This document shows, piece by piece, positions 1 to 6,843 of a stretch of DNA of 14,235 nt. The DNA comes from SXMI01 sp964391365. Its GTDB lineage: Bacteria > Actinomycetota > Acidimicrobiia > Acidimicrobiales > Microtrichaceae. Below the pieces are notes generated by a model that saw only the letters and a program-made list of their open reading frames with translations, searched no databases and was not told where the DNA came from. Both the position numbers and the translations under genes were made by a program. The stretch spans positions 1 through 14,235 of the forward strand of contig CAYMKW010000076.1 in assembly GCA_964391365.1 (NCBI GenBank), written 5' to 3'. Position 1 is the first letter of the stretch. Each line of letters starts with the position of its first letter.

Positions 1-885
1 CTCGTGATCGTGGCCGAGGACATCGAGGGCGAGGCGCTCGCCACGCTCGTCGTCAACAAGATCCGGGGCACGTTCACCTCCGTCGGCGTCAAGGCCCCCG
101 GGTTCGGTGAGCGTCGCAAGGCGATGCTGCAGGACATGGCGGTGCTGACCGGCGGGCAGGTGATCTCCGAGGAGGTCGGCCTCAAGCTCGACAACGTCGA
201 CCTGTCGCTGCTCGGCTCGGCCGATCGGGTCGTCATCACCAAGGACGAGACCACGATCGTCTCGGGTGGCGGATCCAAGGAGGACATCGACGCCCGGATC
301 GCCCAGATCAAGGCCGAGATCGACAACACCGACTCGGACTACGACCGGGAGAAGCTCCAGGNNNNNNNNNNCGGCGGCGTGGCCGTCCTCAAGGTCGGCG
401 CTGCGACCGAGGTGGAGCTCAAGGAGAAGAAGCACCGCATCGAGGACGCCGTGTCCACGACCAAGGCCGCCATCGAGGAGGGTGTCGTCGCCGGTGGCGG
501 TGTCACCTTGCTCCGGATCCAGACCGCCGTTGACGAGCTCGTGACCGGGCTCGACGGCGACGAGGCGACCGGGGCCCGGATCATCTCCCGTGCCGTCGAG
601 GGCCCCATCAAGCAGATCGCCGAGAACGCCGGCCTCGAGGGCGGCGTCGTCGTCGATCGGGTGCGCTCGCTGGCCGGTCCCGCCGAGGGCCTGAACGCGG
701 CGACGGGTGACTACGAGGACCTGGTCGCCGCCGGCATCATCGACGCCGCCAAGGTGACGCGATCGGCGCTGCAGAACGCCGCGTCGATCGCGGCGCTGTT
801 CCTGACGACCGAGGCCGTCGTGACCGACGCGCCCGAGCCCGCCGCCGGCGGTGTCCCGGGCGGGATGGGCGACATGGACTTCTGA
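1..885 (+). CDS. groEL: 60 kDa chaperonin GroEL, C-terminal half (5' truncated, internal gap)
   Basis: This is the GroEL (Hsp60) chaperonin, the cytosolic ATP-driven protein-folding ring that works with GroES. The reading frame is open from base 1, so the N-terminal half lies outside the window. The translation shows the apical domain (AEDIEGEALATLVVNKIRG, then KAPGFGERRKAMLQDMAVLTGG) and the returning intermediate and equatorial regions (ATEVELKEKKHRIEDAVSTT, EEGVVAGGGVTLL). The protein ends in GGVPGGMGDMDF, a short Gly/Met tail. Actinobacteria often carry two GroELs, and the lack of a His-rich end fits the essential groEL2 type rather than groEL1. A 10-N gap interrupts the gene at 362-371. 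The frame continues across it, but about three residues appear to be missing. No groES is visible next to it. The family call is certain; paralogue type is inferred from the tail only. Confidence 0.97.
   Translation, partial: LVIVAEDIEGEALATLVVNKIRGTFTSVGVKAPGFGERRKAMLQDMAVLTGGQVISEEVGLKLDNVDLSLLGSADRVVITKDETTIVSGGGSKEDIDARIAQIKAEIDNTDSDYDREKLQXXXXGGVAVLKVGAATEVELKEKKHRIEDAVSTTKAAIEEGVVAGGGVTLLRIQTAVDELVTGLDGDEATGARIISRAVEGPIKQIAENAGLEGGVVVDRVRSLAGPAEGLNAATGDYEDLVAAGIIDAAKVTRSALQNAASIAALFLTTEAVVTDAPEPAAGGVPGGMGDMDF
362..371. other. Assembly gap (10 Ns) inside groEL
   Basis: Ten unknown bases lie between codons for EKLQ and GGVAV. The frame is kept, which leaves four undefined residues. GroEL proteins nearly always have seven residues here (ERLAKLA), so about 19 bases are expected where 10 are given. 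The N count is therefore probably a placeholder, and the missing 9 bases would not change the frame. Confidence 0.95.
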
Positions 886-931
886 TCCGGGAGCACCGGC
901 CCGGGAGACCGGGATGCACGTGATCCACGTC

Positions 932-953
932 GGGGCGGCCTGCGGGCCGCCCC
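932..953 (+). terminator. Hairpin after groEL, likely terminator
   Basis: A perfect 9-bp stem (GGGGCGGCC / GGCCGCCCC) closes a 4-base loop (TGCG) 46 bases after the groEL stop. There is no U-tract, which is common for terminators in high-GC actinobacteria. It separates groEL from the permease gene. Function is inferred from structure and position. Confidence 0.6.
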
Positions 954-1002
954 GTTCGCGTCCCGGCGGCTCGTCCTGCACGCCCGAGCCGGTCCGGTCG
1001 GC

Positions 1003-1014
1003 CAGACTGCCGGG
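1003..1014 (+). promoter_or_regulatory. Leaderless-type -10 element of the TauE/SafE gene
   Basis: The hexamer CAGACT (1003-1008) is followed by six bases and then the GTG start at 1015. This is a weaker version of the TAGACT elements before fdhD and hemQ. With this spacing transcription would begin at or near the start codon. No Shine-Dalgarno sequence is seen. Confidence 0.45.
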
Positions 1015-1875
1015 GTGGACGTGGGCGACGTGGCGCAGGTCGCCCTCACGCTGGTTGTCGGATTCGGGGCCGGCGTACTCTCGGCGCTCCTCGGCGTGGG
1101 CGGCGCGGTCATCACCACACCGGCGGTGCGGGTCCTCGGCGCCCCACCGATCGACGCCGTCGGCTCCACCGTCCCGGCGATCCTGCCGGGTGCCGTCGCC
1201 GGGACCCTCCGCTACGCCAGGGAGGGACTCGTGGACTGGCGGGCCGCGCTGGGGCTGGGCTGCAGCGGTGCGGTGTTCGCCGTGCTCGGCGCGCTCGCCA
1301 CGACGCTCGTCGACGCCCGCCTGCTGATGGTCGCCACCGCCGGCCTGATGCTCTGGTCGGGTGTGACCGTGGTGCGGGGTGGTGATCGGCGCTCGCCCCA
1401 GCCGACGTCGGTCGACGACCTCGCCGCCGGCGTCGAGGCGAGCGAGACCGACGTGGCGTTCATCGGGAAATCGCCGTCGGGTGCGGACCGTCCCCGCCAC
1501 CACCACCTGGGGCTCCTCGCCGGACTCGGTGCGCTCTCGGGACTGGTCGCCGGGTTGCTGGGTGTGGGAGGGGGGATCGTCATGGTGCCGATGCTCACCG
1601 GTCCGATGCGCGCCCCGATGCGCACCGCCGTCGCCTCCAGCCTGGTGGCGGTCGCCATCTTCTCGGTGCCGGCGCTGGTGACCCACGCCCGCCTGGGCAA
1701 CATCGACTGGTCGTTCGCCGTGCCGCTCATGGTCGGCGTGGTCCCCGGGGCCCGGGTCGGCTCACGGATCACCGTCGGGGCGTCCGACCGCACGGTCCGG
1801 CTGCTGTTCGGAGTCATGATCCTGGCGCTCGCCGTGATCTACGGCGCTGCCGAGCTCCGCTCGCTCGCAGGCTGA
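1015..1875 (+). CDS. TauE/SafE family membrane permease
   Basis: A 286-aa integral membrane protein of the TauE/SafE (DUF81) family, whose members are thought to export or import sulfonates, sulfite and other small organosulfur anions or acids. It has the two-fold internal repeat typical of the family. The first half starts with ALLGVGGAVITTP (about residues 24-36) and the second with LLGVGGGIVMVPML (about 182-195), each leading into several hydrophobic segments. The halves are joined by a hydrophilic loop of about 40 residues (near 122-165) ending in a HHH run. About eight membrane segments can be traced. The GTG at 1015 is chosen because it follows a -10-like hexamer at leaderless spacing and precedes the first membrane segment; GTG at 1021 is a close alternative. 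It ends 22 bp before fdhD, which hints at shared function, but fdhD has its own -10 element. The substrate cannot be told from sequence. Confidence 0.9.
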   Translation: MDVGDVAQVALTLVVGFGAGVLSALLGVGGAVITTPAVRVLGAPPIDAVGSTVPAILPGAVAGTLRYAREGLVDWRAALGLGCSGAVFAVLGALATTLVDARLLMVATAGLMLWSGVTVVRGGDRRSPQPTSVDDLAAGVEASETDVAFIGKSPSGADRPRHHHLGLLAGLGALSGLVAGLLGVGGGIVMVPMLTGPMRAPMRTAVASSLVAVAIFSVPALVTHARLGNIDWSFAVPLMVGVVPGARVGSRITVGASDRTVRLLFGVMILALAVIYGAAELRSLAG

Positions 1876-1885
1876 GGCCGACCCG

Positions 1886-1897
1886 TAGACTGTCCGC
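1886..1897 (+). promoter_or_regulatory. Leaderless-type -10 element of fdhD
   Basis: TAGACT (1886-1891) fits the TANNNT -10 pattern and is followed by six bases and the ATG at 1898. It lies in the 22-bp gap after the permease stop codon. No Shine-Dalgarno sequence is present, so a leaderless fdhD transcript is likely. Confidence 0.65.
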
Positions 1898-2749
1898 ATG
1901 GGTGGCCGGCCGACAGCTCGGGTGCTCGCCGCCCGTCTCGACGCCGATGGCCCGGAGGGCGCCGACGCTGCGGTGGGAGCGAGGCCGGGTCGCCGGCCGG
2001 AGCAGGTGCTCGTCGAGGAGCCGCTCGAGCTGCGTGTCGACGACGTCCTCGTCGCCACCACCATGCGGACCCCGGGTCACGACTTCGAACTCGCCGTCGG
2101 CTGGTGCCTGTCCGAGGGACTGCTCGGTCCGGTGGCTGCTCCGGCGGCGGTGAGGGACATCCGGTACTGCGCCACCGGGTCGGCGGTCGACACCGGGTTC
2201 AACACCGTCTCGGTGACGACCTCGGGCGGCCGACCACCACGAGCAGCCCGCCTGGGCACGGTGACCTCGTCCTGCGGGGTCTGCGGTTCCGACGCCGTCG
2301 AGGCGCTCGTCGAGCGTCTGGAACCACTCCCGGCCGAGTCCTCGGTGCGTGCAGCGACGCTGCAGGGCGCCACCGACGCCGCTGTCGCCGGACAGGAGTT
2401 GTTCGCTGCCACCGGCGGGAGCCACGCCGCAGCGGCGCTCGACGCCGACGGGCGGGTTGTCGTCGAGCGAGAGGACATCGGTCGTCACAACGCCGCCGAC
2501 AAGGTGGTCGGTCGTCTCCTCCTCGACGGTCGGCTGCCGCTCCCGGCGGGCACCCTGTGGATCTCGGGACGGGCGAGTTTCGAGATGGTGCAGAAGGCGT
2601 GGGCGGCCGGGTTCGTCGCGCTCGTCTCGGTCAGCGCCCCGTCGTCGCTCGCCGTCGCCACCGCCGAGCGTGCGGGACTCGTGCTCGCAGGTTTCAGCAG
2701 GTCGGGCCGCACCACCGTGTACGCGGGACTGGACCGGGTCGTTGTCTGA
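1898..2749 (+). CDS. fdhD: Formate dehydrogenase accessory sulfurtransferase FdhD
   Basis: FdhD (283 aa) moves sulfur from a cysteine desulfurase to the molybdenum cofactor (bis-MGD) of formate dehydrogenases, a step needed for their activity. The sequence shows the family landmarks in order. These are EEPLELRVDD (40-49), the region MRTPGHDFELAVGWCLSEGL (56-75), the sulfur-carrying CxxC in SSCGVCG (Cys126 and Cys129), VEREDIGRHNAADKVVGR, SGRASFEMVQKAWAAGF, and the C-terminal SAPSSLAVATAERAGLVLAGFSR. Length is normal. The N-terminal 35 residues are extra and low in conservation. The ATG start is set by the TAGACT element six bases upstream. Its stop codon overlaps the TTG start of the molybdoenzyme gene, so the two are probably co-translated and that enzyme is its likely client. 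Confidence 0.96.
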   Translation: MGGRPTARVLAARLDADGPEGADAAVGARPGRRPEQVLVEEPLELRVDDVLVATTMRTPGHDFELAVGWCLSEGLLGPVAAPAAVRDIRYCATGSAVDTGFNTVSVTTSGGRPPRAARLGTVTSSCGVCGSDAVEALVERLEPLPAESSVRAATLQGATDAAVAGQELFAATGGSHAAAALDADGRVVVEREDIGRHNAADKVVGRLLLDGRLPLPAGTLWISGRASFEMVQKAWAAGFVALVSVSAPSSLAVATAERAGLVLAGFSRSGRTTVYAGLDRVVV

Positions 2750-5012
2750 ACCGGTCGTCCCCGGTCCGCTCCGAGGTCCGCTGCGGCGCTTCGGGCTGCA
2801 CCCTGACCTCTGGGCCGGACTCTCCCCGAACGGCCTGAGCCAGCAGAAGCCGCGGCACTACCGCGACATGTTCCGGATCGCACGGGAGCACGCCGGACAC
2901 CCCCGACTGGTCTGGGACCTGCTCACGAAGGGCGTGTGCGACGGGTGCGCCCTGGGAGTGGCCGGACTCCACGACTGGACGATCGACGGGATCCACCTGT
3001 GCACGACCCGGCTCGAGCTCCTGTCGATCAACACGGCGCCCCCGCTCGATCCGGCGCTGCTCGCCGACGTCGACGGACTCGCCGATCGGACCGGTGCGGA
3101 GCTGCGGTCGGCCGGCCGACTGGCGTACCCGATGCGTCGGCTGCGGGGGGAGCCCGGCTTCCGTCGGATCGGGTGGGACGAGGCGCTCGACGTGCTCACC
3201 ACGGCGATCCGGTCGACGTCGCCAGAGCGCATCGCGCTCTACCTGACGTCGCGGGGTCTGACCAACGAGACGTACTACGCGGCGGCCAAGGCGGCCCGGG
3301 CAGTCGGTACCGCCAACGTCGACTCCGCCGCTCGCGTCTGCCACGCACCGTCGACGCTCGGTCTCAAGGCCACGATCGGGGTGGCGGCGTCGACGTGCTC
3401 ACTGCGGGACGTGATCGAGTCCGACCTGGTCGTCCTGTGGGGGACCAACCCGGCCAACAACCAGCCCGTGTTCATGAAGTACCTGGACCAGGCCAAGCGC
3501 CGGGGCGCACAGGTCGTGGTCGTCAACCCGTACCTCGAACCCGGACTCGACCGGTACTGGGTGCCCTCCTCGGTGGAGTCGGCGGTGTTCGGCACCCGGA
3601 TCTGCGACCTCCACGTCCCGGTCCGTCCCGGCGGGGACGTGGCCTTCGCCAACGCCGTCGTGCAGCACCTCGACGCCACGGGGCGAGTGGACCACACCTT
3701 CGTGTCCGCACACACCGAGGGGTGGACCGAGGCGCTCGCAGCGGCCCGGGCCGTTCCGCTCGACGACCTGCTGCGGACGGCCGGGGTGGACCGCCGAGTG
3801 CTCGAGGAGTTCTGCGACCGCTACGCGGCCGCTGCAGGAGCCGTGCTGGTCTGGTCGATGGGGATCACCCAGCACACCACCGGGGTGGACGCGGTCCGCG
3901 GGATCGTGAACGTGGCGCTGGCCCGGGGCAACGTCGGTCGCAACGGCGCCGGGCTCATGCCGATCCGCGGGCACTCCGGGGTGCAGGGCGGCGCCGAGAT
4001 GGGCGCCTACGCCACGGCGCTCCCGGGGGGTCTGGACGTCGACCCCGTCAACGCGGCGGCGCTGTCGGCGCAGTGGGGGTTCGCGGTTCCCGATGCGCCG
4101 GGGCTGACCGCGCCCGAGATGCTCGACGCCGCCGGGTCCGGTGGGCTCGACCTCTTGTGGTCATCCGGAGGGAACTTCCTGGAGGTGCTGCCCGACCCGG
4201 AAGCGGTGCGCACCGGGTTGGAGCGGGTGCCGCTGCGGGTCCACCAGGACGTCGTGGTGAGCAGTCAGATGCTCGTGCCCGGTGACGACGTCCTGCTGCT
4301 GCCGGTTGCCACGCGCTACGAGCAGGAGGGGGGCGGTACCTCCACCACCACCGAGCGACGGGTGGCCTTCTCGCCCGAGATCGCCCCGCCACCCGGTACG
4401 GCCCGGAGCGAGTGGCGGCTGTTCGCCGAGGTGGCCACCCGGGTCCGCCCCGACCTGGCGGCCGCCTTCGACTGGCCCGACAACCGGGCGCTCCGGGCTG
4501 AGATCGCCCGGGTGGTCCCCACCTACGCCGGGATCGAGCACCTGGAGCGCACCGGCGACGCCGTGCAGTGGGGTGGTCGGCACCTGTGCTCCGACGGTCG
4601 GTTCCCCACGCCGTCGGGCCGGGCGCGCTGGTCAGCGCTCACCCCGGAGGTGATCGCCCCGGCAGATGGTCGGTTCCTCGTCACCACCCGGCGTGGCAAG
4701 CAGTTCAACACCATGGTGCACGCGTCGGTCGACCCACTCACGGGAGCGGGCCGGGACGCCGTGTACATCGACCGGGCCGATGCGGCGGCGCTCGGACTCA
4801 CCGAGGGCGACCCGCTGCTGCTGCATTCCGCAGTCGGTGAGTTCCGCGGTGTGGCCCACCTGGTCGCGCTCCCGTCGGGCAGCCTGCAGGTCCACTGGCC
4901 CGAGAGCAACGCGCTGCTCCCGGGCTCACCCGAGGATCGGGAGCCGGGGTCGGGTATCCCCAGCTACCAGGCGGTCGTCGAGGTGATCCCGCTCGGCCGC
5001 GCAGCACCCTGA
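2742..5012 (+). CDS. FdhF/YdeP-type molybdopterin oxidoreductase (formate dehydrogenase-like)
   Basis: A 756-aa member of the DMSO-reductase superfamily, closest by motif to the FdhF/YdeP-type oxidoreductase alpha subunits. The N-terminus has VCDGCALGV (Cys66, Cys69) and Cys87, a three-Cys arrangement rather than the full four-Cys iron-sulfur motif. Residues 197-206 read ARVCHAPSTL. Cys200 lies where E. coli FdhF has the Mo-binding selenocysteine, followed by the conserved His. The cofactor-binding stretch VVLWGTNPANNQPVF follows, and residues 644-756 form the molybdopterin-dinucleotide-binding domain (RGKQFNTMVH). There is no Tat signal, so it should be cytosolic. The TTG at 2742 overlaps the fdhD stop by 8 bp. 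It is chosen because conserved sequence (RRFGLHPDLW) starts soon after and the next Met is at residue 43. No electron-transfer subunit is adjacent. Formate as substrate is inferred mainly from fdhD; some relatives act in acid stress or unknown redox reactions. Confidence 0.92.
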   Translation: MSEPVVPGPLRGPLRRFGLHPDLWAGLSPNGLSQQKPRHYRDMFRIAREHAGHPRLVWDLLTKGVCDGCALGVAGLHDWTIDGIHLCTTRLELLSINTAPPLDPALLADVDGLADRTGAELRSAGRLAYPMRRLRGEPGFRRIGWDEALDVLTTAIRSTSPERIALYLTSRGLTNETYYAAAKAARAVGTANVDSAARVCHAPSTLGLKATIGVAASTCSLRDVIESDLVVLWGTNPANNQPVFMKYLDQAKRRGAQVVVVNPYLEPGLDRYWVPSSVESAVFGTRICDLHVPVRPGGDVAFANAVVQHLDATGRVDHTFVSAHTEGWTEALAAARAVPLDDLLRTAGVDRRVLEEFCDRYAAAAGAVLVWSMGITQHTTGVDAVRGIVNVALARGNVGRNGAGLMPIRGHSGVQGGAEMGAYATALPGGLDVDPVNAAALSAQWGFAVPDAPGLTAPEMLDAAGSGGLDLLWSSGGNFLEVLPDPEAVRTGLERVPLRVHQDVVVSSQMLVPGDDVLLLPVATRYEQEGGGTSTTTERRVAFSPEIAPPPGTARSEWRLFAEVATRVRPDLAAAFDWPDNRALRAEIARVVPTYAGIEHLERTGDAVQWGGRHLCSDGRFPTPSGRARWSALTPEVIAPADGRFLVTTRRGKQFNTMVHASVDPLTGAGRDAVYIDRADAAALGLTEGDPLLLHSAVGEFRGVAHLVALPSGSLQVHWPESNALLPGSPEDREPGSGIPSYQAVVEVIPLGRAAP

Positions 5013-5016
5013 TCCG

Positions 5017-5029
5017 TAGACTCGCTCAC
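5017..5029 (+). promoter_or_regulatory. Leaderless-type -10 element of the HemQ-family gene
   Basis: TAGACT (5017-5022) sits seven bases before the ATG at 5030 and only four bases after the molybdoenzyme stop. It is identical to the fdhD hexamer. It suggests this gene is transcribed on its own despite the 17-bp spacing. Confidence 0.65.
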
Positions 5030-5719
5030 ATGTCCGAGACCCTGCCGTCCGTCCCCTCGGAGGGGACCTCCGTCGTCCACCTGTTCTTCCGGGTCGGCCC
5101 CCTGGTGGATCGGGACGAGGTCGTCTCGGCCTGCGACGATGCCGTCGAGCGCGGCGGGCAGGTGGTGACCGTGGCGATGCTCGGCCACAAGGCGGACCTG
5201 TGCGTGATGGCGCTCGCCGCCGACCAGTGGGACCTGCGTCGGCTGCAGACGGCGCTGGTCGCCGCCGGACTCGAACTCGTCGACAGCTACGTGTCGTTGA
5301 CCGAGACCTCGGAGTACGCCCAGGGTGTGCCGGACGAGATGAAGCAGGCCCGACTGCACCCCGTCCTGCCGCCGGAGGGCAAGCCCGCGTTCTGCTTCTA
5401 CCCCATGTCCAAGCGGCGGGAGGTCGGAGCGAACTGGTTCGAGCTGCCCTACGACGAACGGCGTGAGCTCATGTACGAGCACGGCGCCTCGGGACGGAAG
5501 TTCGCCGGTCGGGTGCAGCAGGTCGTGACGGGCTCGACGGGGACCGACGACCACGAGTGGGGCGTGACGCTCTTCTGCGTCCATCCCGACGACGTCAAGG
5601 ACGTCGTCTACACGATGCGTTTCGACCAGGCGTCGGCCAGGTTCGGTGAGTTCGGGACCTTCTACGTGGGTATGGTGGCCGACCCGTCGACCGTCCTGGA
5701 CGAGATCGGCGTGCCCTGA
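5030..5719 (+). CDS. hemQ: Coproheme decarboxylase HemQ / chlorite dismutase-like protein
   Basis: A 229-aa protein of the chlorite dismutase superfamily, best matched to HemQ (ChdC). HemQ performs the last step of the coproporphyrin-dependent heme pathway used by Gram-positive bacteria, converting iron-coproporphyrin III to heme b. The C-terminal half is strongly conserved: FCFYPMSKRR (Tyr124, at the position of the catalytic tyrosine), FELPYDERRELMYEHG (His151, likely proximal heme ligand), SGRKFAGRV, TDDHEWGVTLF, and YTMRFDQASARFGEFGTFYVG. The motif set resembles the form seen in Firmicutes more than the one I remember from corynebacteria and mycobacteria. A true chlorite-detoxifying enzyme is less likely given the FYPMSKRR region. 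No other heme genes are in the window. The start is fixed by the TAGACT element. It is convergent with the DUF427 gene, 28 bp away. Confidence 0.9.
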   Translation: MSETLPSVPSEGTSVVHLFFRVGPLVDRDEVVSACDDAVERGGQVVTVAMLGHKADLCVMALAADQWDLRRLQTALVAAGLELVDSYVSLTETSEYAQGVPDEMKQARLHPVLPPEGKPAFCFYPMSKRREVGANWFELPYDERRELMYEHGASGRKFAGRVQQVVTGSTGTDDHEWGVTLFCVHPDDVKDVVYTMRFDQASARFGEFGTFYVGMVADPSTVLDEIGVP

Positions 5720-5747
5720 GTCCGGGCGGGTCGGTCCGGCGCTCGTT

Positions 5748-6269
5748 TCACCAGCCCCGTGTCCCGGGGCCTCCCTTGAACGGCCCCACCACGTCGGGGG
5801 TGATCCACCCGCCGTAGAAGTCGCCGTCGTTCGGCGTCACGACGTGCTCGCCGACCCGACAGACGTCGACTCGTGACGCGTAGAACGCAACGTGGCCGGC
5901 GATCTCCCGGAAACGCTCCGTGGGAGTCGGGTACGTCCAGGCGACGTCGTGGACCCGACGGACACCGTCGGAGTCCTCGAGCACCAGGTCGAGGTAGCGG
6001 GCGACCCCCTTCCACTCGCAGTGGGTGGCGCTGGTGCTCGGCCGCAGCAGGGGCCAGACCACGTCCTCGGCCGGGAAGTAGTAGGCAGGGGCCTGTGAGG
6101 TCTCGAGCACCCGGTGTCCCCGCTCGGTCGAGGCCAGGACGACCGGTGTCCCGTCGGGCCGGATCACCTCGACCCGGAGCGGTCGGTCGACCGGCTCGAC
6201 CCGGGGCGGACGTGGGAAGTCCCAGACGGACTCCTGTCCCGGTCCGGGCTCGATCCGCTTGGGTCGCAT
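5748..6269 (-). CDS. DUF427 domain protein
   Basis: A 173-aa soluble protein of the DUF427 family, a small beta-rich fold of unknown biochemical function common in actinobacteria. Recognisable blocks are YYFPAEDVVWPLL, then ATHCEWKGVARYLDL, AWTYPTPTERFREIAGHVAFYA, and the ending GDFYGGWITPDVVGPFKGGPGTRGW. It carries a single copy of the domain preceded by about 30 residues (DFPRPPRVEP region). The ATG start at 6269 is supported by a CATCCT hexamer six bases upstream on the minus strand, with no Shine-Dalgarno. It diverges from the gene at 6286, leaving only 16 bp between the start codons. It is convergent with hemQ. I assign no function. Confidence 0.92.
   Translation of the reverse strand: MRPKRIEPGPGQESVWDFPRPPRVEPVDRPLRVEVIRPDGTPVVLASTERGHRVLETSQAPAYYFPAEDVVWPLLRPSTSATHCEWKGVARYLDLVLEDSDGVRRVHDVAWTYPTPTERFREIAGHVAFYASRVDVCRVGEHVVTPNDGDFYGGWITPDVVGPFKGGPGTRGW
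5754..5770. terminator. Weak hairpin between convergent hemQ and DUF427 genes
   Basis: GCCCCG / CGGGGC form a 6-bp stem around a 5-base loop (TGTCC), 34 bases after the hemQ stop and inside the last codons of the DUF427 gene. It could end hemQ transcription, but stems of this size are common by chance in such GC-rich DNA. Confidence 0.25.
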
Positions 6270-6285
6270 GCCGTCAGGATGCTGC
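6270..6285. promoter_or_regulatory. Overlapping divergent leaderless promoters
   Basis: Only 16 bp separate two divergent start codons, ATG at 6269 (minus) and GTG at 6286 (plus). On the plus strand CAGGAT (6275-6280) ends five bases before the GTG. On the minus strand CATCCT (6281-6276) ends six bases before the ATG. The two -10-like hexamers share five base pairs, so both polymerases could not be bound at once. Both hexamers begin with C instead of T, so each is a weaker match. Confidence 0.45.
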
Positions 6286-6753
6286 GTGAGTGAGGACGAC
6301 GCCCAGTTGCGGGCCCATGGTCTGGCGCTCGCCGAGGCTGTTCGGACGGCGTTGCCCGACTGGGTCGAGCGGTGTGTCCGGGAGCGGTGCGAGGCGTCGG
6401 GGGTCGCCTACGACGGAGCGGTCCGCTCCGCCGCCCGGGAGGCCGCTGCGGCGTGCTCGGCCCGGGTCGGTGACGAACTCGTCGCCCTGCTGACGGCGGA
6501 CCCGGACGACCAGCGGGGGACGCCGCTCACGCTGCTCCGTCAGGCCGTGCGCTACCCGACCGAGGTGCTCGCCGCTGCGGGCGTGCCGCCGGTTGACCGT
6601 GACGACTTCGCTCGCCGGGCGTTCCCCGACGACCGCTACGACCTGAGTCCGGCGAGCTTCGAGGACGTCGACCCGGCCCTGCGTGACCCGGGCATCGCCT
6701 GGGGAGCCGCCCGGGCCTGGGTGCACCACCGGCGTCACGCCGGTGGCGAGTGA
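6286..6753 (+). CDS. Conserved hypothetical protein (155 aa)
   Basis: I do not recognise a named family. The predicted product is soluble, with no signal peptide or membrane segment. The first half is helical and Ala-rich with three cysteines (ERCVRERCEASG; AAACSARVG). The second half holds what looks like the conserved core, TPLTLLRQAVRYPTEVL, then GVPPVDRDDFARRAFPDD, and FEDVDPALRDPGIAWGAARAW. The coherent composition and high third-position GC support real coding. The frame extends upstream to 6259, but GTG at 6286 is preferred. It follows the CAGGAT hexamer, and the upstream extension would run into the start of the divergent DUF427 gene. The stop codon lies inside the first unit of the 28-bp tandem repeat, so the last eight codons (RRHAGGE plus stop) are repeated downstream as noncoding DNA. 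Confidence 0.8.
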   Translation: MSEDDAQLRAHGLALAEAVRTALPDWVERCVRERCEASGVAYDGAVRSAAREAAAACSARVGDELVALLTADPDDQRGTPLTLLRQAVRYPTEVLAAAGVPPVDRDDFARRAFPDDRYDLSPASFEDVDPALRDPGIAWGAARAWVHHRRHAGGE

Positions 6754-6827
6754 TCGGCGGCGTCACGCCGGTGGCGAGTGATCGGCGGCGTCACGCCGGT
6801 GGCGAGTGATCGGCGGCGTCACGCCGG
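6730..6827. repeat. 28-bp tandem repeat, three full units plus a partial fourth
   Basis: Units begin at 6731, 6759 and 6787 and are identical; a fourth of 13 bases starts at 6815. Each unit contains GGCGTCACGCC, a palindrome around one central base, and CGCCGGTGGCG, a second small inverted repeat. The first unit overlaps the end of the upstream gene and contains its stop codon. The array lies between two convergent genes, so its hairpins may act as a two-way terminator. There are no spacers, so it is not a CRISPR array. Confidence 0.95.
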
Positions 6828-6843
6828 CCCTCAGGCCTGAGGG
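6828..6843. terminator. Perfect 16-bp palindrome at the end of the four-Cys gene
   Basis: CCCTCAGGCCTGAGGG is a perfect 16-base palindrome starting exactly where the tandem repeat breaks off. It contains the stop codon of the minus-strand four-cysteine gene (6831-6833). It may be part of the terminator between the convergent genes, or a protein-binding site. With no loop bases it would fold poorly as an RNA hairpin by itself. Confidence 0.4.

Noticed and set aside
2349..2741. The molybdoenzyme frame stays open far upstream, through much of fdhD.
   Set aside because: That part overlaps well-conserved fdhD sequence and its translation has no family similarity. TTG at 2742 gives a product of normal size.
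3330..3350. Possible selenocysteine codon in the formate-dehydrogenase-like gene.
   Set aside because: The codon at the active-site position is TGC (Cys200), and there is no in-frame TGA.
6730..6827. Regular 28-bp repeats suggested a CRISPR array.
   Set aside because: The units abut with no spacers, and there are no cas genes in the window.
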